48,434 nucleotides of DNA from JAVBOW01 sp031550615 (GTDB lineage: Bacteria > Bacteroidota > Bacteroidia > Bacteroidales > Rikenellaceae). The DNA lies in assembly GCA_031550615.1 (NCBI GenBank), contig JAVBOL010000008.1, forward strand, positions 1-48,434, in the 5' to 3' direction. Position numbers and translations under genes: made by a program. The notes under the pieces are model-generated. The model saw only the letters and a program-made list of their open reading frames with translations. It had not been told where the DNA came from and made no database searches. Position 1 is the first letter of the stretch; the number at the start of each line of letters is the position of its first letter. Positions 24,896 to 33,460 of this stretch are shown here, one piece after another.

Positions 24896-24913
24896 GCGAC
24901 TGCAAGGGACAAT

Positions 24914-24946
24914 AAAAAACCGGGATCTTTCGATCCCGGTTTTTTT
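24914..24946. terminator. Bidirectional terminator after the YiaD-like gene
   Basis: A 14-bp perfect stem (24914-24927 with 24932-24945, TTTC loop) with A and T runs on either side. It also serves the convergent META-like gene. Confidence 0.92.
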
Positions 24947-24950
24947 ATGC

Positions 24951-25421
24951 CTACCACTCAGATTCGGGTTCCTCCTCCGGTTCGGGTTTATAGCGTTTGG
25001 TGCCGCGCGGCTCTTTGGCCTCGTAGAGCGCCCACATCTCGCCGTTACGTATCATCATGACGAACTTGCCGTCCATCTTGTAATTGGTGGTCGTGCCCAG
25101 TTGGCTGACCAGCATCTCCTCAAGCTGCTGGTCACCGCCCTCGCCGTGTGTCAGCTTCAGGTTGTCTATCGTTATCCCGCCGCTCTTGTTGTCGAGGTAG
25201 CGTGCCGCGATAGTCGATCCTTCGCCGGTGATCTCCATATCGCCGCCCTTGTGCATAACCAGCACATAGGTCTTCTCCACCGGGCGACCGGCGGCCTGTA
25301 CCAGCGTCCATTTGGTTTCGTGAAGCGGGCGACCGTAGAGGCGTTGGTATTTCTGGCAGTAGCAGCAGCCCGAAAGAACGGCCACCGAAAGGGCGAAAAA
25401 GAGGGTGCGAAGGAGTTTCAT
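24951..25421 (-). CDS. META/HslJ-like lipoprotein
   Basis: A 156-aa lipoprotein with lipobox LSGC (Cys19), started at the ATG at 25421. Residues about 32-130 show the HslJ/META pattern: an opening ETKWTLVQAAGRPV, a G-rich strand, EEMLVSQLGTTTNYKMDG and a closing MWALYEA. META-fold proteins are small envelope proteins of unclear role. The C-terminus is charged (Glu/Pro/Lys-rich). A family assignment is inference from strand pattern and is not certain. No clear promoter was found. Confidence 0.65.
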   Translation of the reverse strand: MKLLRTLFFALSVAVLSGCCYCQKYQRLYGRPLHETKWTLVQAAGRPVEKTYVLVMHKGGDMEITGEGSTIAARYLDNKSGGITIDNLKLTHGEGGDQQLEEMLVSQLGTTTNYKMDGKFVMMIRNGEMWALYEAKEPRGTKRYKPEPEEEPESEW

Positions 25422-25505
25422 CACGATGAAAAAAGGTTAGGTGGCGCAAATTTCCATAAATTTCCGTAATTTTACACCATTAAGGACCTAAATAATTGAA
25501 ATAAC

Positions 25506-25880
25506 GTGAAAAAAATCATTTCGACCGATAAGGCCCCCGGCGCCGTGGGGCCCTACTCGCAAGCCGTGCTTGCCGGCGGCACCCTCTATGTTTCGGGACA
25601 GCTGCCCATCGACCCCGCGACCGGAGCAATGCCCGCCTCAGCCGCCGAGCAGACCCGCCAGAGCCTCGAAAACACCGGCGCGATACTCGCCGCGGCGGGC
25701 TACACCTTCGCCGACGTGGTAAAGAGCACCGTCCTGCTGGCCGACATGGCCGACTTCGGGGCGATGAATGAGGTCTACGCGAAATACTACACGGTGGACA
25801 TGCCCGCCCGGGTATGCTACCAGGTGGCGAAATTGCCGAAAGACGCGCTGGTCGAAATAGAAACGATAGCCGTAAAATAA
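25506..25880 (+). CDS. ridA: RidA family enamine/imine deaminase
   Basis: Hydrolyses reactive 2-aminoacrylate-type enamines and imines. The 124-aa protein starts with GTG at 25506 (translated MKKIISTDKAPGAVGPYSQ). It has GPYSQ with Tyr17, the substrate-binding Arg in MPARVCYQV near 102, and the terminal LVEIETIAVK with the conserved Glu. The sequence is complete for the family. It is bounded by a 15-bp terminator. Confidence 0.95.
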   Translation: MKKIISTDKAPGAVGPYSQAVLAGGTLYVSGQLPIDPATGAMPASAAEQTRQSLENTGAILAAAGYTFADVVKSTVLLADMADFGAMNEVYAKYYTVDMPARVCYQVAKLPKDALVEIETIAVK

Positions 25881-25914
25881 AAGAAGGCCGCTTTTTGATA
25901 AGCGGCCTTCTTTT
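25879..25914. terminator. Bidirectional terminator between ridA and the TonB receptor
   Basis: A 15-bp stem (25879-25893 with 25900-25914, 6-nt loop) with A-rich and T-rich ends. It overlaps the ridA stop codon and touches the receptor stop. Confidence 0.92.
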
Positions 25915-28014
25915 TTAGAACGTCACCCTCACGTTGACGTTGAAGTTGCGTCCCGGCATGAAATATCCGTCGCGCTCCATATAGCGCTCGTCGAGCAGGT
26001 TGGCGGCCTTTGCGCCCACGCTCACGTTTTTAGCCACGCGCACCGAGGCGGAGAGGTCGGCGACCAGGTAATCGGGCGTGGTGAGCAGTTGCACCCCTTC
26101 GGTGGCTTCACGTACGCGCGTGCCAGAGGGGGTGTAGAAGGGCGCGTAATTATTCAGGTAGTTCTTCTCGATCTTGCCGCCGATGTAGCGCGCCTGTGCG
26201 GCCAGCGTCAACCGTCCCATCGAGAAGTCGGTGCCGAAAGTGATCTTCGTACGGCTCAGATAGTTGGCATGCGTTGTCACCCCATCGCGGGTCATCTCGT
26301 CGCGGAAAATGCGCATCCATGCCCCGGAGAAACGCAGCGAATATCCCTTACCGAGCGCTGCGCCCAGGTCGTAAGCCGCCGAGGCCTCCACGCCGCGGTA
26401 TTTCCCGCTGTCCGTATTTGTGTAAGTGTAGTCATAGTCCGACACCCAGGTGGTTTCGCAAATGTCGTTGTGACGCGTGAAGAACAGCGACAGGTCGGCC
26501 TCCAGCACACGCGAGGGCGAGGCATAGCCCACGCCGCTCTCCCACGTGAAGGAGGTTTCGGGTTTCAGGTCGGGGTTTCCGGTGTAGGTGTAGCCCCAGC
26601 TGTCGGTATATTCGCCCGTTATGCTGAAGGCCGCCGGGGCGAGGAAAGCGCGCCCGACACCGGTGTGTATGCGCAATCTGTTATCCAACAGGCGGTATTG
26701 CAGCGACGCATTGGGGTTAAGCGTGTTGTAGTCGCGCGAGGCCGGGTCGTTGTCAAGCCCGGGCGTGTGGCGCGTGCGCATCGCTATATTGTCGTAACGC
26801 AGTCCCGCGATGCCTTGCAGGTGGTCTTCGAGCAGCGAGAAAGAGAGCTGTGCGAACACCCCAGTCTGTATATTGGTGTAGTCGGGACGCCAGGGCACGT
26901 CCTGATCGCCGTCCATGGTGGTGCGGCGGGTGATAAAACGCTCCGAGAGGTTGTCCACCCCCACGGTCAGCGTGCCCCAACCCATCGAAATGGCGTCCTG
27001 GACCAGCACGCCCCACGTGTTGTAATCCTCGTCGCGTTTGCCGGGCGCCCATTGGCTGATGTCGGTGTAGTGGCTGTCCTCGTATGTTATAAAAGGTGAA
27101 ATGCGCAACGCGTGGCGTCCCGCCGAGCCCGTCACATCGAGGCGGTGCAGTCCGCGCAGCACACGCATGTCCATCTTGTCGCTAACGCCCCACAGGTTCC
27201 CGTTCGATCTGGCGTCGCCGGTGTAATAGAGGCTGTTATAGAGGTTAAGCCGCCAGTAGCGGTTTATATCCCAACCCACGCGGACCACGCCCTGGGTCTT
27301 GTCCCATGTGGTGCGTTGGTAAGTGGTGTCGCGCGAGGCCGGGTCATAGATAGCCTTTTCGTATGAGGTCATATTCAGAACGTTATGTCCTCCCGTTCTA
27401 TAATCCTCGCCGCGGCGCGCGTAGTCCAGCGACAGGTCGAAATCCAGCCTATCGGTGATCGAGCCTCCTACGGAAGCTCCCGCCGAGAAGGTCTGCCAGC
27501 TGCCGTAGCCCACTGCCGCGTCGCCCGAGAGTTTACCCCTGGACTGCGGCGTGGTGGCATTCACCACCCCGCCCATGGCCCCGCTGCCGTAAAGGGCAGA
27601 GAAAGGCCCTTTGAGCATCTCGACCGAGCTGTAACGGTTGGGGAAAGAGGTCGCGCCGTTGGCTGTGCCGGTACGCATACCGTCCAGCAACATAAGCGTA
27701 TAGGTGTTGCGTCCCGCCGAGCGCACCCCGAAGGAGCGGAATTCGAAACCGCCCGTAAGCCCCTGCAAATCGGCGCTCTCCGTCGGGGTGAAGGTTTTAA
27801 CGATCTCGGATAGTGACATGGCCGAAGATTGGCGGATGTCCGCCTGGCCCACCGTTTCGACCACATAAGGCACATTCTCTTTGATCATCGGACTGCGCAG
27901 TGCAGTGACCACCACCGCGTCGATGCGGCGGTTGCGCAACGTATCTGCCGGATCGGCGGACACGGTCAATGCGGTAGCCAAAAGCCCCGCACAAAAGAAC
28001 AAACGTTTAATCAT
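25915..28014 (-). CDS. TonB-dependent receptor, probable vitamin B12 (BtuB-like) transporter
   Basis: A 699-aa outer-membrane receptor with a signal peptide (about 1-20), a plug domain (about 30-160; GGFEFRSFGVR, MLLDGMRTG, VEMLKGPFSALYGSGAMGGVVN) and a 22-strand barrel that ends in a typical aromatic strand (NVNVRVTF). There is no N-terminal carboxypeptidase-like domain and no SusD partner beside it. The cobalamin riboswitch immediately upstream makes corrinoid uptake the best-supported substrate; that is inference from the leader, not the sequence of the barrel. Confidence 0.9.
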   Translation of the reverse strand: MIKRLFFCAGLLATALTVSADPADTLRNRRIDAVVVTALRSPMIKENVPYVVETVGQADIRQSSAMSLSEIVKTFTPTESADLQGLTGGFEFRSFGVRSAGRNTYTLMLLDGMRTGTANGATSFPNRYSSVEMLKGPFSALYGSGAMGGVVNATTPQSRGKLSGDAAVGYGSWQTFSAGASVGGSITDRLDFDLSLDYARRGEDYRTGGHNVLNMTSYEKAIYDPASRDTTYQRTTWDKTQGVVRVGWDINRYWRLNLYNSLYYTGDARSNGNLWGVSDKMDMRVLRGLHRLDVTGSAGRHALRISPFITYEDSHYTDISQWAPGKRDEDYNTWGVLVQDAISMGWGTLTVGVDNLSERFITRRTTMDGDQDVPWRPDYTNIQTGVFAQLSFSLLEDHLQGIAGLRYDNIAMRTRHTPGLDNDPASRDYNTLNPNASLQYRLLDNRLRIHTGVGRAFLAPAAFSITGEYTDSWGYTYTGNPDLKPETSFTWESGVGYASPSRVLEADLSLFFTRHNDICETTWVSDYDYTYTNTDSGKYRGVEASAAYDLGAALGKGYSLRFSGAWMRIFRDEMTRDGVTTHANYLSRTKITFGTDFSMGRLTLAAQARYIGGKIEKNYLNNYAPFYTPSGTRVREATEGVQLLTTPDYLVADLSASVRVAKNVSVGAKAANLLDERYMERDGYFMPGRNFNVNVRVTF

Positions 28015-28149
28015 AACTTGTTTTTAATTGTTAAAACAATCAAAATCAAGCATCAAGAAAATTAAGGTAACAATCGGAAAACTCCCCGGCGCGCGCTGCC
28101 GTGACCGTTCAAATTGTCGCTTTTCATCCCGAAAGCTTGAATTCCAAAA

Positions 28150-28312
28150 GCAAGGCGGCAGGTCTTCTGACTCGTCCCTGGCGGCGCGCCTTCCCATTCC
28201 GTCAAGGAACAGTGGCAAAGAATGCGCAGCCAAAAATGGAACTCACAGCAGCGGGAACTGTCCGGGATTCTCACCCGGTTCCCTCTTTCAACCCCTCGCG
28301 GGGTACCGATTG
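28150..28312 (-). promoter_or_regulatory. Cobalamin riboswitch
   Basis: On the minus strand the element begins soon after TACCTTTG and carries the class signature: the GGTGAGAATCCCGGACAG segment (within 28260-28281), GCTGCTGTGAG, GCCACTG (28210-28216), GGGAAGGC (28188-28195) and the B12 box GTCAGAAGACCTGCC (28157-28171). All conserved blocks are in order. It lies about 135 nt ahead of the TonB receptor gene, which would be repressed when adenosyl- or other cobalamin is plentiful. Confidence 0.95.
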
Positions 28313-28317
28313 CGCGG

Positions 28318-28325
28318 CAAAGGTA
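28318..28325 (-). promoter_or_regulatory. -7 element for the riboswitch transcript
   Basis: Minus-strand TACCTTTG, exact consensus, placing the transcript start near 28312, just before the riboswitch. The -33 region is AT-rich without a clear TTTG. Confidence 0.6.
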
Positions 28326-28357
28326 AAATTTTATTTTGAAAGAACGCCGTAAAGCAC

Positions 28358-28397
28358 AAAAAAACGGCGCCATCCACCCTCTACGGGCGGATGGCGC
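28358..28397 (-). terminator. Intrinsic terminator of the secreted unknown gene
   Basis: A 9-bp stem (28367-28375 with 28389-28397) with further inner CCC/GGG pairing, followed on the minus strand by CGTTTTTTTG. It lies 21 nt after the stop of the upstream gene. Confidence 0.75.
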
Positions 28398-28418
28398 GGG
28401 TAATAATATAAGGAGCGG

Positions 28419-28901
28419 CTACTCTTCCGCCGGCTCCGACCCGGTCACAGCCTCGTCCTGGTCGTCTTTGCCTTTAAAAGCGCCCCATGCTGCGGCCACT
28501 ATCAATGCGCCCCATATCAGTTTGCCTCCTATGCGGTGCCAGAAGGGTATTCTGGCGGGACCTGCGATCTGTATGCCGAATTCCGGTCCTATCTCTTCGG
28601 CGAATTCCTGGCTTATGTCGTAGTATACGTCGTTCTGGTTGTCTATAAGGGCGTACTGCACATCCCCGTAGGTCCACATCGGTATCCAGAAGATGTGGAA
28701 CTCCTTGAACGACACGCCAAGATCGACGTGTACGTCGTCGAGGTCCTCATCGAACGTCGAGAGTGTTACGCTGTCGGGCAGGGTGTGCAGGGTGGCTATC
28801 TCCACTCCGTTGCCGTAAATCACAGGGATGCCGGCCTTTGCGGCGTTCGAAAAACAGACGAGTGCGGCGAGGGTCGCCAGGATGGTAAAGATTTTCTTCA
28901 T
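28419..28901 (-). CDS. Secreted hypothetical protein with C-terminal membrane helix
   Basis: A 160-aa protein I do not recognise. It has a clear signal peptide (MKKIFTILATLAALVCF, cleavage near residue 23). A soluble region follows with many acidic and aromatic residues (DEDLDDVHVDLG, VSFKEFHIFWIPMWTYGD, YYDISQEFAEEIGPEFG). A hydrophobic segment at about 128-143 is followed by a short acidic tail. The layout predicts a periplasmic domain held by a C-terminal inner-membrane helix. It has its own promoter and terminator. Confidence 0.75.
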   Translation of the reverse strand: MKKIFTILATLAALVCFSNAAKAGIPVIYGNGVEIATLHTLPDSVTLSTFDEDLDDVHVDLGVSFKEFHIFWIPMWTYGDVQYALIDNQNDVYYDISQEFAEEIGPEFGIQIAGPARIPFWHRIGGKLIWGALIVAAAWGAFKGKDDQDEAVTGSEPAEE

Positions 28902-28926
28902 AGGGAAAATTGTTTGAAATTTCCCG

Positions 28927-28957
28927 CAAATTTACATCTTCCTACTGATATTCACAA
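28927..28957 (-). promoter_or_regulatory. Promoter of the secreted hypothetical gene
   Basis: Minus-strand TTG (28955-28957), 20 nt, TAAATTTG (28927-28934). The -7 match is exact and spacing is normal. The ATG at 28901 is 25 nt downstream. Confidence 0.7.
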
Positions 28958-29013
28958 TATTACACGACAGAATAACACCAAATTTCAATTGCCGCATACT
29001 TTACAGCATAAAA

Positions 29014-29733
29014 CTACTCTTTAATGGCCGTATAAAGATACGCCACGCCCCCGGTCAGGCTCCTGGCGCGGACGTTCGTAAATCCGGTGCGGGCGATCAG
29101 CTCCGAGAATTCTCCGGGGGAGGGAAATTCCCTGACCGACGAGGGCAGGTAGGCGTAGGCCCTTTTGTCTCCCGAGATCCAGCCGCCCACAAGGGGCAGT
29201 ATCTTATGGAAATAGAAATTGTAGAGCGCCCCGAAAACCTTTGACCTCGGAGTCGAGAATTCGAGTATCGCCAGCGTCCCGCCGCGGCGCATCACGCGGT
29301 GCATACCCGCGATCCCGGCTTGCAGGTCTTCGAAGTTGCGCACCCCGAAGGCGGCTGTCACCGCGTCGTAACTCCCTTCCCCGAAGGGCAGGTCCGAGGC
29401 GTCGCCCGGGGTCAGGGCCACCTTCGCCCCGAGCCCAAGCCTTTCGACCTTTTGGCGGCCTACCTCGATCATCCCTTCGGATATGTCGGCCCCTGTGATC
29501 CGCGCCTGTGGTATCGCTTTGGCGAGTGCTATGGCCAGGTCGCCCGTCCCTGTGGCCACGTCCAGTATCAGCTGCGGAGCGGCATCGCCGACGGCCTTTA
29601 CCGTGCGGCGGCGCCAACCGCGGTCTATGCCCAACGAGAGCAGGTGGTTCAGCAGGTCGTACCTTGGGGCAATCGCGTCGAACATCCGCCTCACCTGGCT
29701 CGCTTTGGCCTCCTGGTGGTTGTATGGTTTCAT
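29014..29733 (-). CDS. menG: Demethylmenaquinone methyltransferase (MenG/UbiE)
   Basis: Last step of menaquinone synthesis, methylation of the quinone ring with SAM. Started at the ATG at 29733 it is 239 aa (MKPYNHQEAKASQVRRMFDAIAPRYD). SAM motif I is DVATGTGDLAIALA; GVRNFEDL and RGGTLAILEFSTP also fit the family. A longer reading would extend back into the upstream permease gene and is not credible. Its start and the permease stop overlap as TAATG, so translation is coupled. Confidence 0.95.
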   Translation of the reverse strand: MKPYNHQEAKASQVRRMFDAIAPRYDLLNHLLSLGIDRGWRRRTVKAVGDAAPQLILDVATGTGDLAIALAKAIPQARITGADISEGMIEVGRQKVERLGLGAKVALTPGDASDLPFGEGSYDAVTAAFGVRNFEDLQAGIAGMHRVMRRGGTLAILEFSTPRSKVFGALYNFYFHKILPLVGGWISGDKRAYAYLPSSVREFPSPGEFSELIARTGFTNVRARSLTGGVAYLYTAIKE

Positions 29734-30983
29734 TATCTGAATCTTAGCGTCGTGTCGGGACGCATATATGAAATTATCATCGTCGGCAGCGCCATCGCGG
29801 CCAGGATCACGCCGAATGCGCCCACGTTCAGGACCGTCCACCACTGCCACCCTAAGGCAATGGGCACCTCGGAGAGGAAATAGCCCGTGCGGTCCAGCTT
29901 TACAGGATGCCAGATGGCCTGTACGGCGCACAAGGCAAGCCCGGCGGCGTTGCCCCAGGCCATGCCCTTTAGCACAATGCGCGCCGAGCGCAGCATAAAA
30001 ATACGTTGCAGGGGGGCGTTGCGCATGCCGAGCGACTTGAGCACCCCTATCATCTGCGTACGCGATAGCAGTATGATGAGCAACGCCGAGATCATATTGA
30101 GCAGCGCCACGAGCAACATTATGGTTATTATCACCGCCGCGTTGACGTTATGCGCCTGTAACCAGTCGAAAAGCCCCGGGAAACGGCTGCGCAGATCGAA
30201 GCAGACCATCATCTGCCCCCCGCGCCGCTCGCCCTCGCGTATCGCGTCGGCGATCCCGCGCTGCAGGTCGGCGATGTGGTCCATATCGTCGGCCACAGCC
30301 TCGTAACCAGACACCTGCGCGCGGTTCCAATTGCCGAGCCTCTGCACGTTGCGCAGCGAAGTGGGCACGACGGTACGGTCGAGCTCCTCGAATCCGGTGC
30401 TGTAAATGCCGGTTATTTTAAAGCGGTCGCGACGCGGGGCGTCGCCATCGCGGATAAAGAGCATCTCCACGCGGTCGTCCACCGCCAGGCCCATAGCGTC
30501 GGCCAAAGAGCGTGAAATGAGTATTTCGCGGGCGGACGCCGTATCGCTGACCACGGGAAGACGTCCTTCCGTGAGGTTTTTCTGGAAAAACGACCAATCG
30601 TAGTCCGCGTCGAGCCCCTTGAGCATTATGCCCTGTATCGCGTCGGCGGTCTTCATTATCCCTCCCTTGACGGCAAATGGATATATGCGGCTGCATTGGG
30701 GCAGTGAGGCGATCTGCGCCTCGAGCTGCGGATCGCGCTCTATGGGTGTGGTTTCGAGGGCGTTGGCGTTCAGCGGGTTGACGATCTGAACGTGCGCCGC
30801 GAAGCCGGTCAGCGAAGCGGTGATCTGCTTGCGGAATCCGCCTATCACGGCCAGCGAAACCACCATCACGGCCACGCTTATCGCCACCGCGGCCACGGCC
30901 ACACGGGTCATCACCTCGCCCTGGCCGCCTTTCGCTGCGCCCATGCGTGAGGATATGAACCTTTCTATGTGGAATCTTGCCAT
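29733..30983 (-). CDS. ABC transporter permease, LolC/LolE-FtsX type
   Basis: A 416-aa protein from the ATG at 30983 (MARFHIERFISSRM). One membrane span at about 28-52, a large periplasmic MacB-like domain (about 60-255), then three C-terminal spans forming the FtsX domain (about 265-410). The order matches LolC/LolE, the membrane parts of the lipoprotein-release ABC transporter. No ATPase gene adjoins it. It heads a two-gene unit with menG. Confidence 0.85.
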   Translation of the reverse strand: MARFHIERFISSRMGAAKGGQGEVMTRVAVAAVAISVAVMVVSLAVIGGFRKQITASLTGFAAHVQIVNPLNANALETTPIERDPQLEAQIASLPQCSRIYPFAVKGGIMKTADAIQGIMLKGLDADYDWSFFQKNLTEGRLPVVSDTASAREILISRSLADAMGLAVDDRVEMLFIRDGDAPRRDRFKITGIYSTGFEELDRTVVPTSLRNVQRLGNWNRAQVSGYEAVADDMDHIADLQRGIADAIREGERRGGQMMVCFDLRSRFPGLFDWLQAHNVNAAVIITIMLLVALLNMISALLIILLSRTQMIGVLKSLGMRNAPLQRIFMLRSARIVLKGMAWGNAAGLALCAVQAIWHPVKLDRTGYFLSEVPIALGWQWWTVLNVGAFGVILAAMALPTMIISYMRPDTTLRFR

Positions 30984-31027
30984 GTTACGCTTTTTGCCAA
31001 AGACTGCAAAGTAACGCAAATTTTTCG

Positions 31028-31035
31028 TACTTTTG
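31028..31035 (+). promoter_or_regulatory. -7 element of the SDR gene
   Basis: TACTTTTG, an exact match to TAnnTTTG, 18 nt before the ATG at 31054. No -33 element at usual spacing. Confidence 0.5.
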
Positions 31036-31053
31036 CCCCATAAATCTTACGCC

Positions 31054-31815
31054 ATGCAAAAGACAGCGCTTATAACGGGTGCGACCTCAGGTTTCGGGCT
31101 TGCCATAGCCCGCCAGTTGGCAGAAGAGGGCTACCGCCTGATAATCACGGGCCGGCGCGCCGAGAGGCTGCGCGACCTGAAAAAAGAGCTCAGGGAGCAG
31201 TTCTGCGCCCCTGTACTGCCCCTTAACTTCGACATACGCGAACGTGCGCGCACCGAGGCTGCGCTATGTTCGCTGCCAGAGGAGTTCCGCGAGATCGACG
31301 TGCTGGTCAACAACGCCGGACTGGCCGCGGGACTGGAGCATATCGACGCGGGCGATCCCGCCGACTGGGACGCCATGGTGGACACCAACGTAAAGGGGCT
31401 GCTCTACATCACCCGCTGCGTGGCGCGCGGGATGGTCGAGCGCGGCTCGGGGCATATCGTCAACATCGGCTCCATCGCCGGCACGCAGCCCTATGAGAAC
31501 GGCGCGGTATATGCCGCCACCAAGCACGCCGTGCACGCCCTTTCGCAGGGCATGCGCATGGATTTCCTCTCCGCGGGGATCAAGGTGACCGAGATCCGCC
31601 CGGGAATGGCCGAAACCGAATTCTCGACGGTGCGCTTCCACGGCGACGAGCAAAAAGCGGCAGACGTCTACAAAGGCGTTACGCCCCTCACGGGCGAAGA
31701 CGTGGCCGAGGCCGTGTCGTGGGCGCTCTCGCAGCCCGCTCACGTCAACATAGACGAGATCATGCTCACGTGCGTCAACCAGGCCAACGCCTACTACACC
31801 GTGCGCAAACAATAA
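31054..31815 (+). CDS. Short-chain dehydrogenase/reductase, YdfG-like
   Basis: An NAD(P)H-dependent oxidoreductase of 253 aa. TGATSGFG at the N-terminus is the Rossmann loop, followed by NNAG at about 88-91 and the catalytic Ser...YAATK pair in the middle. The closing part (EIRPGMAETEFSTVRFHGDEQ) is typical of the YdfG/serine 3-dehydrogenase group, which acts on 3-hydroxy acids. Substrate is unknown. It starts at the ATG at 31054 (MQKTALITG) and is followed 47 nt later by the zinc peptidase gene. Confidence 0.9.
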   Translation: MQKTALITGATSGFGLAIARQLAEEGYRLIITGRRAERLRDLKKELREQFCAPVLPLNFDIRERARTEAALCSLPEEFREIDVLVNNAGLAAGLEHIDAGDPADWDAMVDTNVKGLLYITRCVARGMVERGSGHIVNIGSIAGTQPYENGAVYAATKHAVHALSQGMRMDFLSAGIKVTEIRPGMAETEFSTVRFHGDEQKAADVYKGVTPLTGEDVAEAVSWALSQPAHVNIDEIMLTCVNQANAYYTVRKQ

Positions 31816-31862
31816 AGCGACCCAAACAACGTTTAATCCATAAAAACAGAAAAACTAAAGAA

Positions 31863-32546
31863 ATGAGCATTCAGTGGATCCTTCTTATAGCTATCGGCGT
31901 GATCGGCATGATCGTGCAGGGCAAACTGCAAAGCGTCTTCGCCAAATACTCGCGCGTGCCCTTCGCGGGCGGCATGACAGGCCGTGAAGTGGCCGAGAAA
32001 ATGCTGCGTGACAACGGCATACACAATGTGACGGTCACCGCCACAAAAGGCCACCTGACCGACCACTACGACCCGCGCAACAACACGGTCAACCTGAGCG
32101 AGAGCGTCTACAACTCCAACAGCGTATCAGCCGCCGCCGTGGCCGCCCACGAGTGCGGGCACGCCGTGCAGCACGCCACCTCATACGGCCCCCTGGTGAT
32201 GCGCTCGGCGCTGGTGCCGGTGATCAGCGTGACCTCGCGTTTTTCGACTTGGGTCATCATGGCCGGTATCATCATGATGGCGGCGAGCCCCAATATGGAC
32301 TTCCTTTTCTGGGGCGGCATCGCCATGGTCGCCGCCTCGGCCATCTTCTCTATCGTGACCCTGCCCGTTGAGTACAACGCCTCGGCAAGGGCGATGGAGT
32401 GGCTCACCCGCAGCCGCGTGCTGCAGGACAGGGAAGCCTCACAGGCGCGCGAGGCCCTCAACTGGGCGGCGTCGACCTACCTTGTGGCGGCGTTGAGCGC
32501 CATCGCCACGCTTATATACTTCCTCGGTTTTGCCCGAAGGGACTAA
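31863..32546 (+). CDS. Membrane zinc metallopeptidase, YugP-like
   Basis: A 227-aa integral membrane protein with zinc-binding HECGH at 96-100. Predicted spans are at the N-terminus (about 3-22), two in the middle (about 118-160) and one at the C-terminus (about 205-224). This matches the YugP-type peptidase family, whose role is unknown. The ATG at 31863 gives MSIQWILLIAIG. It is followed by a terminator and probably shares a transcript with the SDR gene. Confidence 0.88.
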   Translation: MSIQWILLIAIGVIGMIVQGKLQSVFAKYSRVPFAGGMTGREVAEKMLRDNGIHNVTVTATKGHLTDHYDPRNNTVNLSESVYNSNSVSAAAVAAHECGHAVQHATSYGPLVMRSALVPVISVTSRFSTWVIMAGIIMMAASPNMDFLFWGGIAMVAASAIFSIVTLPVEYNASARAMEWLTRSRVLQDREASQAREALNWAASTYLVAALSAIATLIYFLGFARRD

Positions 32547-32571
32547 CCCGCTTTAACACAAGTTTCCACCT

Positions 32572-32598
32572 GCGCCCCCATTCCCGGGGCGCTTTTTT
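32572..32598 (+). terminator. Intrinsic terminator after the YugP-like gene
   Basis: GCGCCCC (32572-32578) pairs with GGGGCGC (32586-32592), followed by TTTTTT (32593-32598). Confidence 0.85.
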
Positions 32599-32607
32599 AC
32601 AGGGTTA

Positions 32608-32638
32608 TTGCAAAACCGGGAAAAATAATCTATATTTG
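32608..32638 (+). promoter_or_regulatory. upp promoter
   Basis: TTG (32608-32610), 20 nt, TATATTTG (32631-32638), 18 nt before the ATG of upp. Confidence 0.75.
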
Positions 32639-32656
32639 GTCAAACTAAACCCTCTT

Positions 32657-33310
32657 ATGGTCAATATCCTCGACAAACAGAACACCCTGCTCAGCCGTTT
32701 CATCGCCGAATTGCGCGACGTGCGCATCCAGGGCGACCGCATGCGTTTTCGCCGCAACCTGGAACGCGTAGGCGAAATAATGGCATACGAGATCAGCAAG
32801 ACACTCGAATACGTCCCCACGTCGGTGGAAACCCCGTTAGGCGTGGCCGAAATAGCGCTGCCCGATCAAAAAGTGGTCATAGCCACCGTATTGCGCGCCG
32901 GGGTGCCCTACCACCAGGGATTCCTGAATTACTTCGACGACGCCGACAACGCCTTCGTTTCGGCCTACCGCAAGTACAGCAAGGACGGCAAGTTCAATAT
33001 CAAGGTCGAGTATATTTCGTGCTGCGACCTGCAGGACAAGGTGCTCATACTGGTCGACCCGATGCTGGCCACCGGGGCGTCGCTGGTGCTCACCTACAAG
33101 GCGCTGCTCGAAAAGGGGGGCAAGCCCAAACACACCCACGTCGCCGCCGTGATAGCCAGCGAAGAGGGGGTGGAATACGTGCGCAAATACATGCCCAAAA
33201 CCACCACGACGGTCTGGGCAGGTGCGGTGGACGCCGAACTGACCGTAAAATCGTACATCGTCCCCGGGCTGGGCGACGCGGGAGATCTGGCTTACGGCGA
33301 CAAGTTGTAA
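32657..33310 (+). CDS. upp: Uracil phosphoribosyltransferase
   Basis: Salvages uracil to UMP with PRPP. Started at the ATG at 32657 it is 217 aa. The PRPP-binding motif VDPMLATGAS is in the C-terminal half and the closing PGLGDAGDLAYGDKL is the family signature for uracil binding. An upstream in-frame extension would cross the terminator and promoter, so it is rejected. It is a single-gene unit. Confidence 0.97.
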   Translation: MVNILDKQNTLLSRFIAELRDVRIQGDRMRFRRNLERVGEIMAYEISKTLEYVPTSVETPLGVAEIALPDQKVVIATVLRAGVPYHQGFLNYFDDADNAFVSAYRKYSKDGKFNIKVEYISCCDLQDKVLILVDPMLATGASLVLTYKALLEKGGKPKHTHVAAVIASEEGVEYVRKYMPKTTTTVWAGAVDAELTVKSYIVPGLGDAGDLAYGDKL

Positions 33311-33460
33311 TAAATTCGTGAAATTAACGTTTTTTCAATTGAAGTATATAAAAAATTAAAAAAGTGTAAATTTTAATGGCTTGTTTTTGCCATATTTGTA
33401 GCATGGTGTACAATGCGCACACCGCACGAAGTTGCCGACTAACCAAAAACTCTTAAAAAT

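Larger units (their letters stand above)
28015..28418. other. 404-nt intergenic region with riboswitch and terminator
   Basis: From right to left it contains the terminator of the secreted unknown gene (28358-28397), the receptor promoter (28318-28325), the cobalamin aptamer (28150-28312) and a ~135-nt spacer to the receptor start. I see no protein-coding gene in it. Confidence 0.8.

Noticed and set aside
32399..32656. N-terminal extension of upp
   Set aside because: It would run through the end of the peptidase gene, a terminator and the upp promoter; the ATG at 32657 fits the family.
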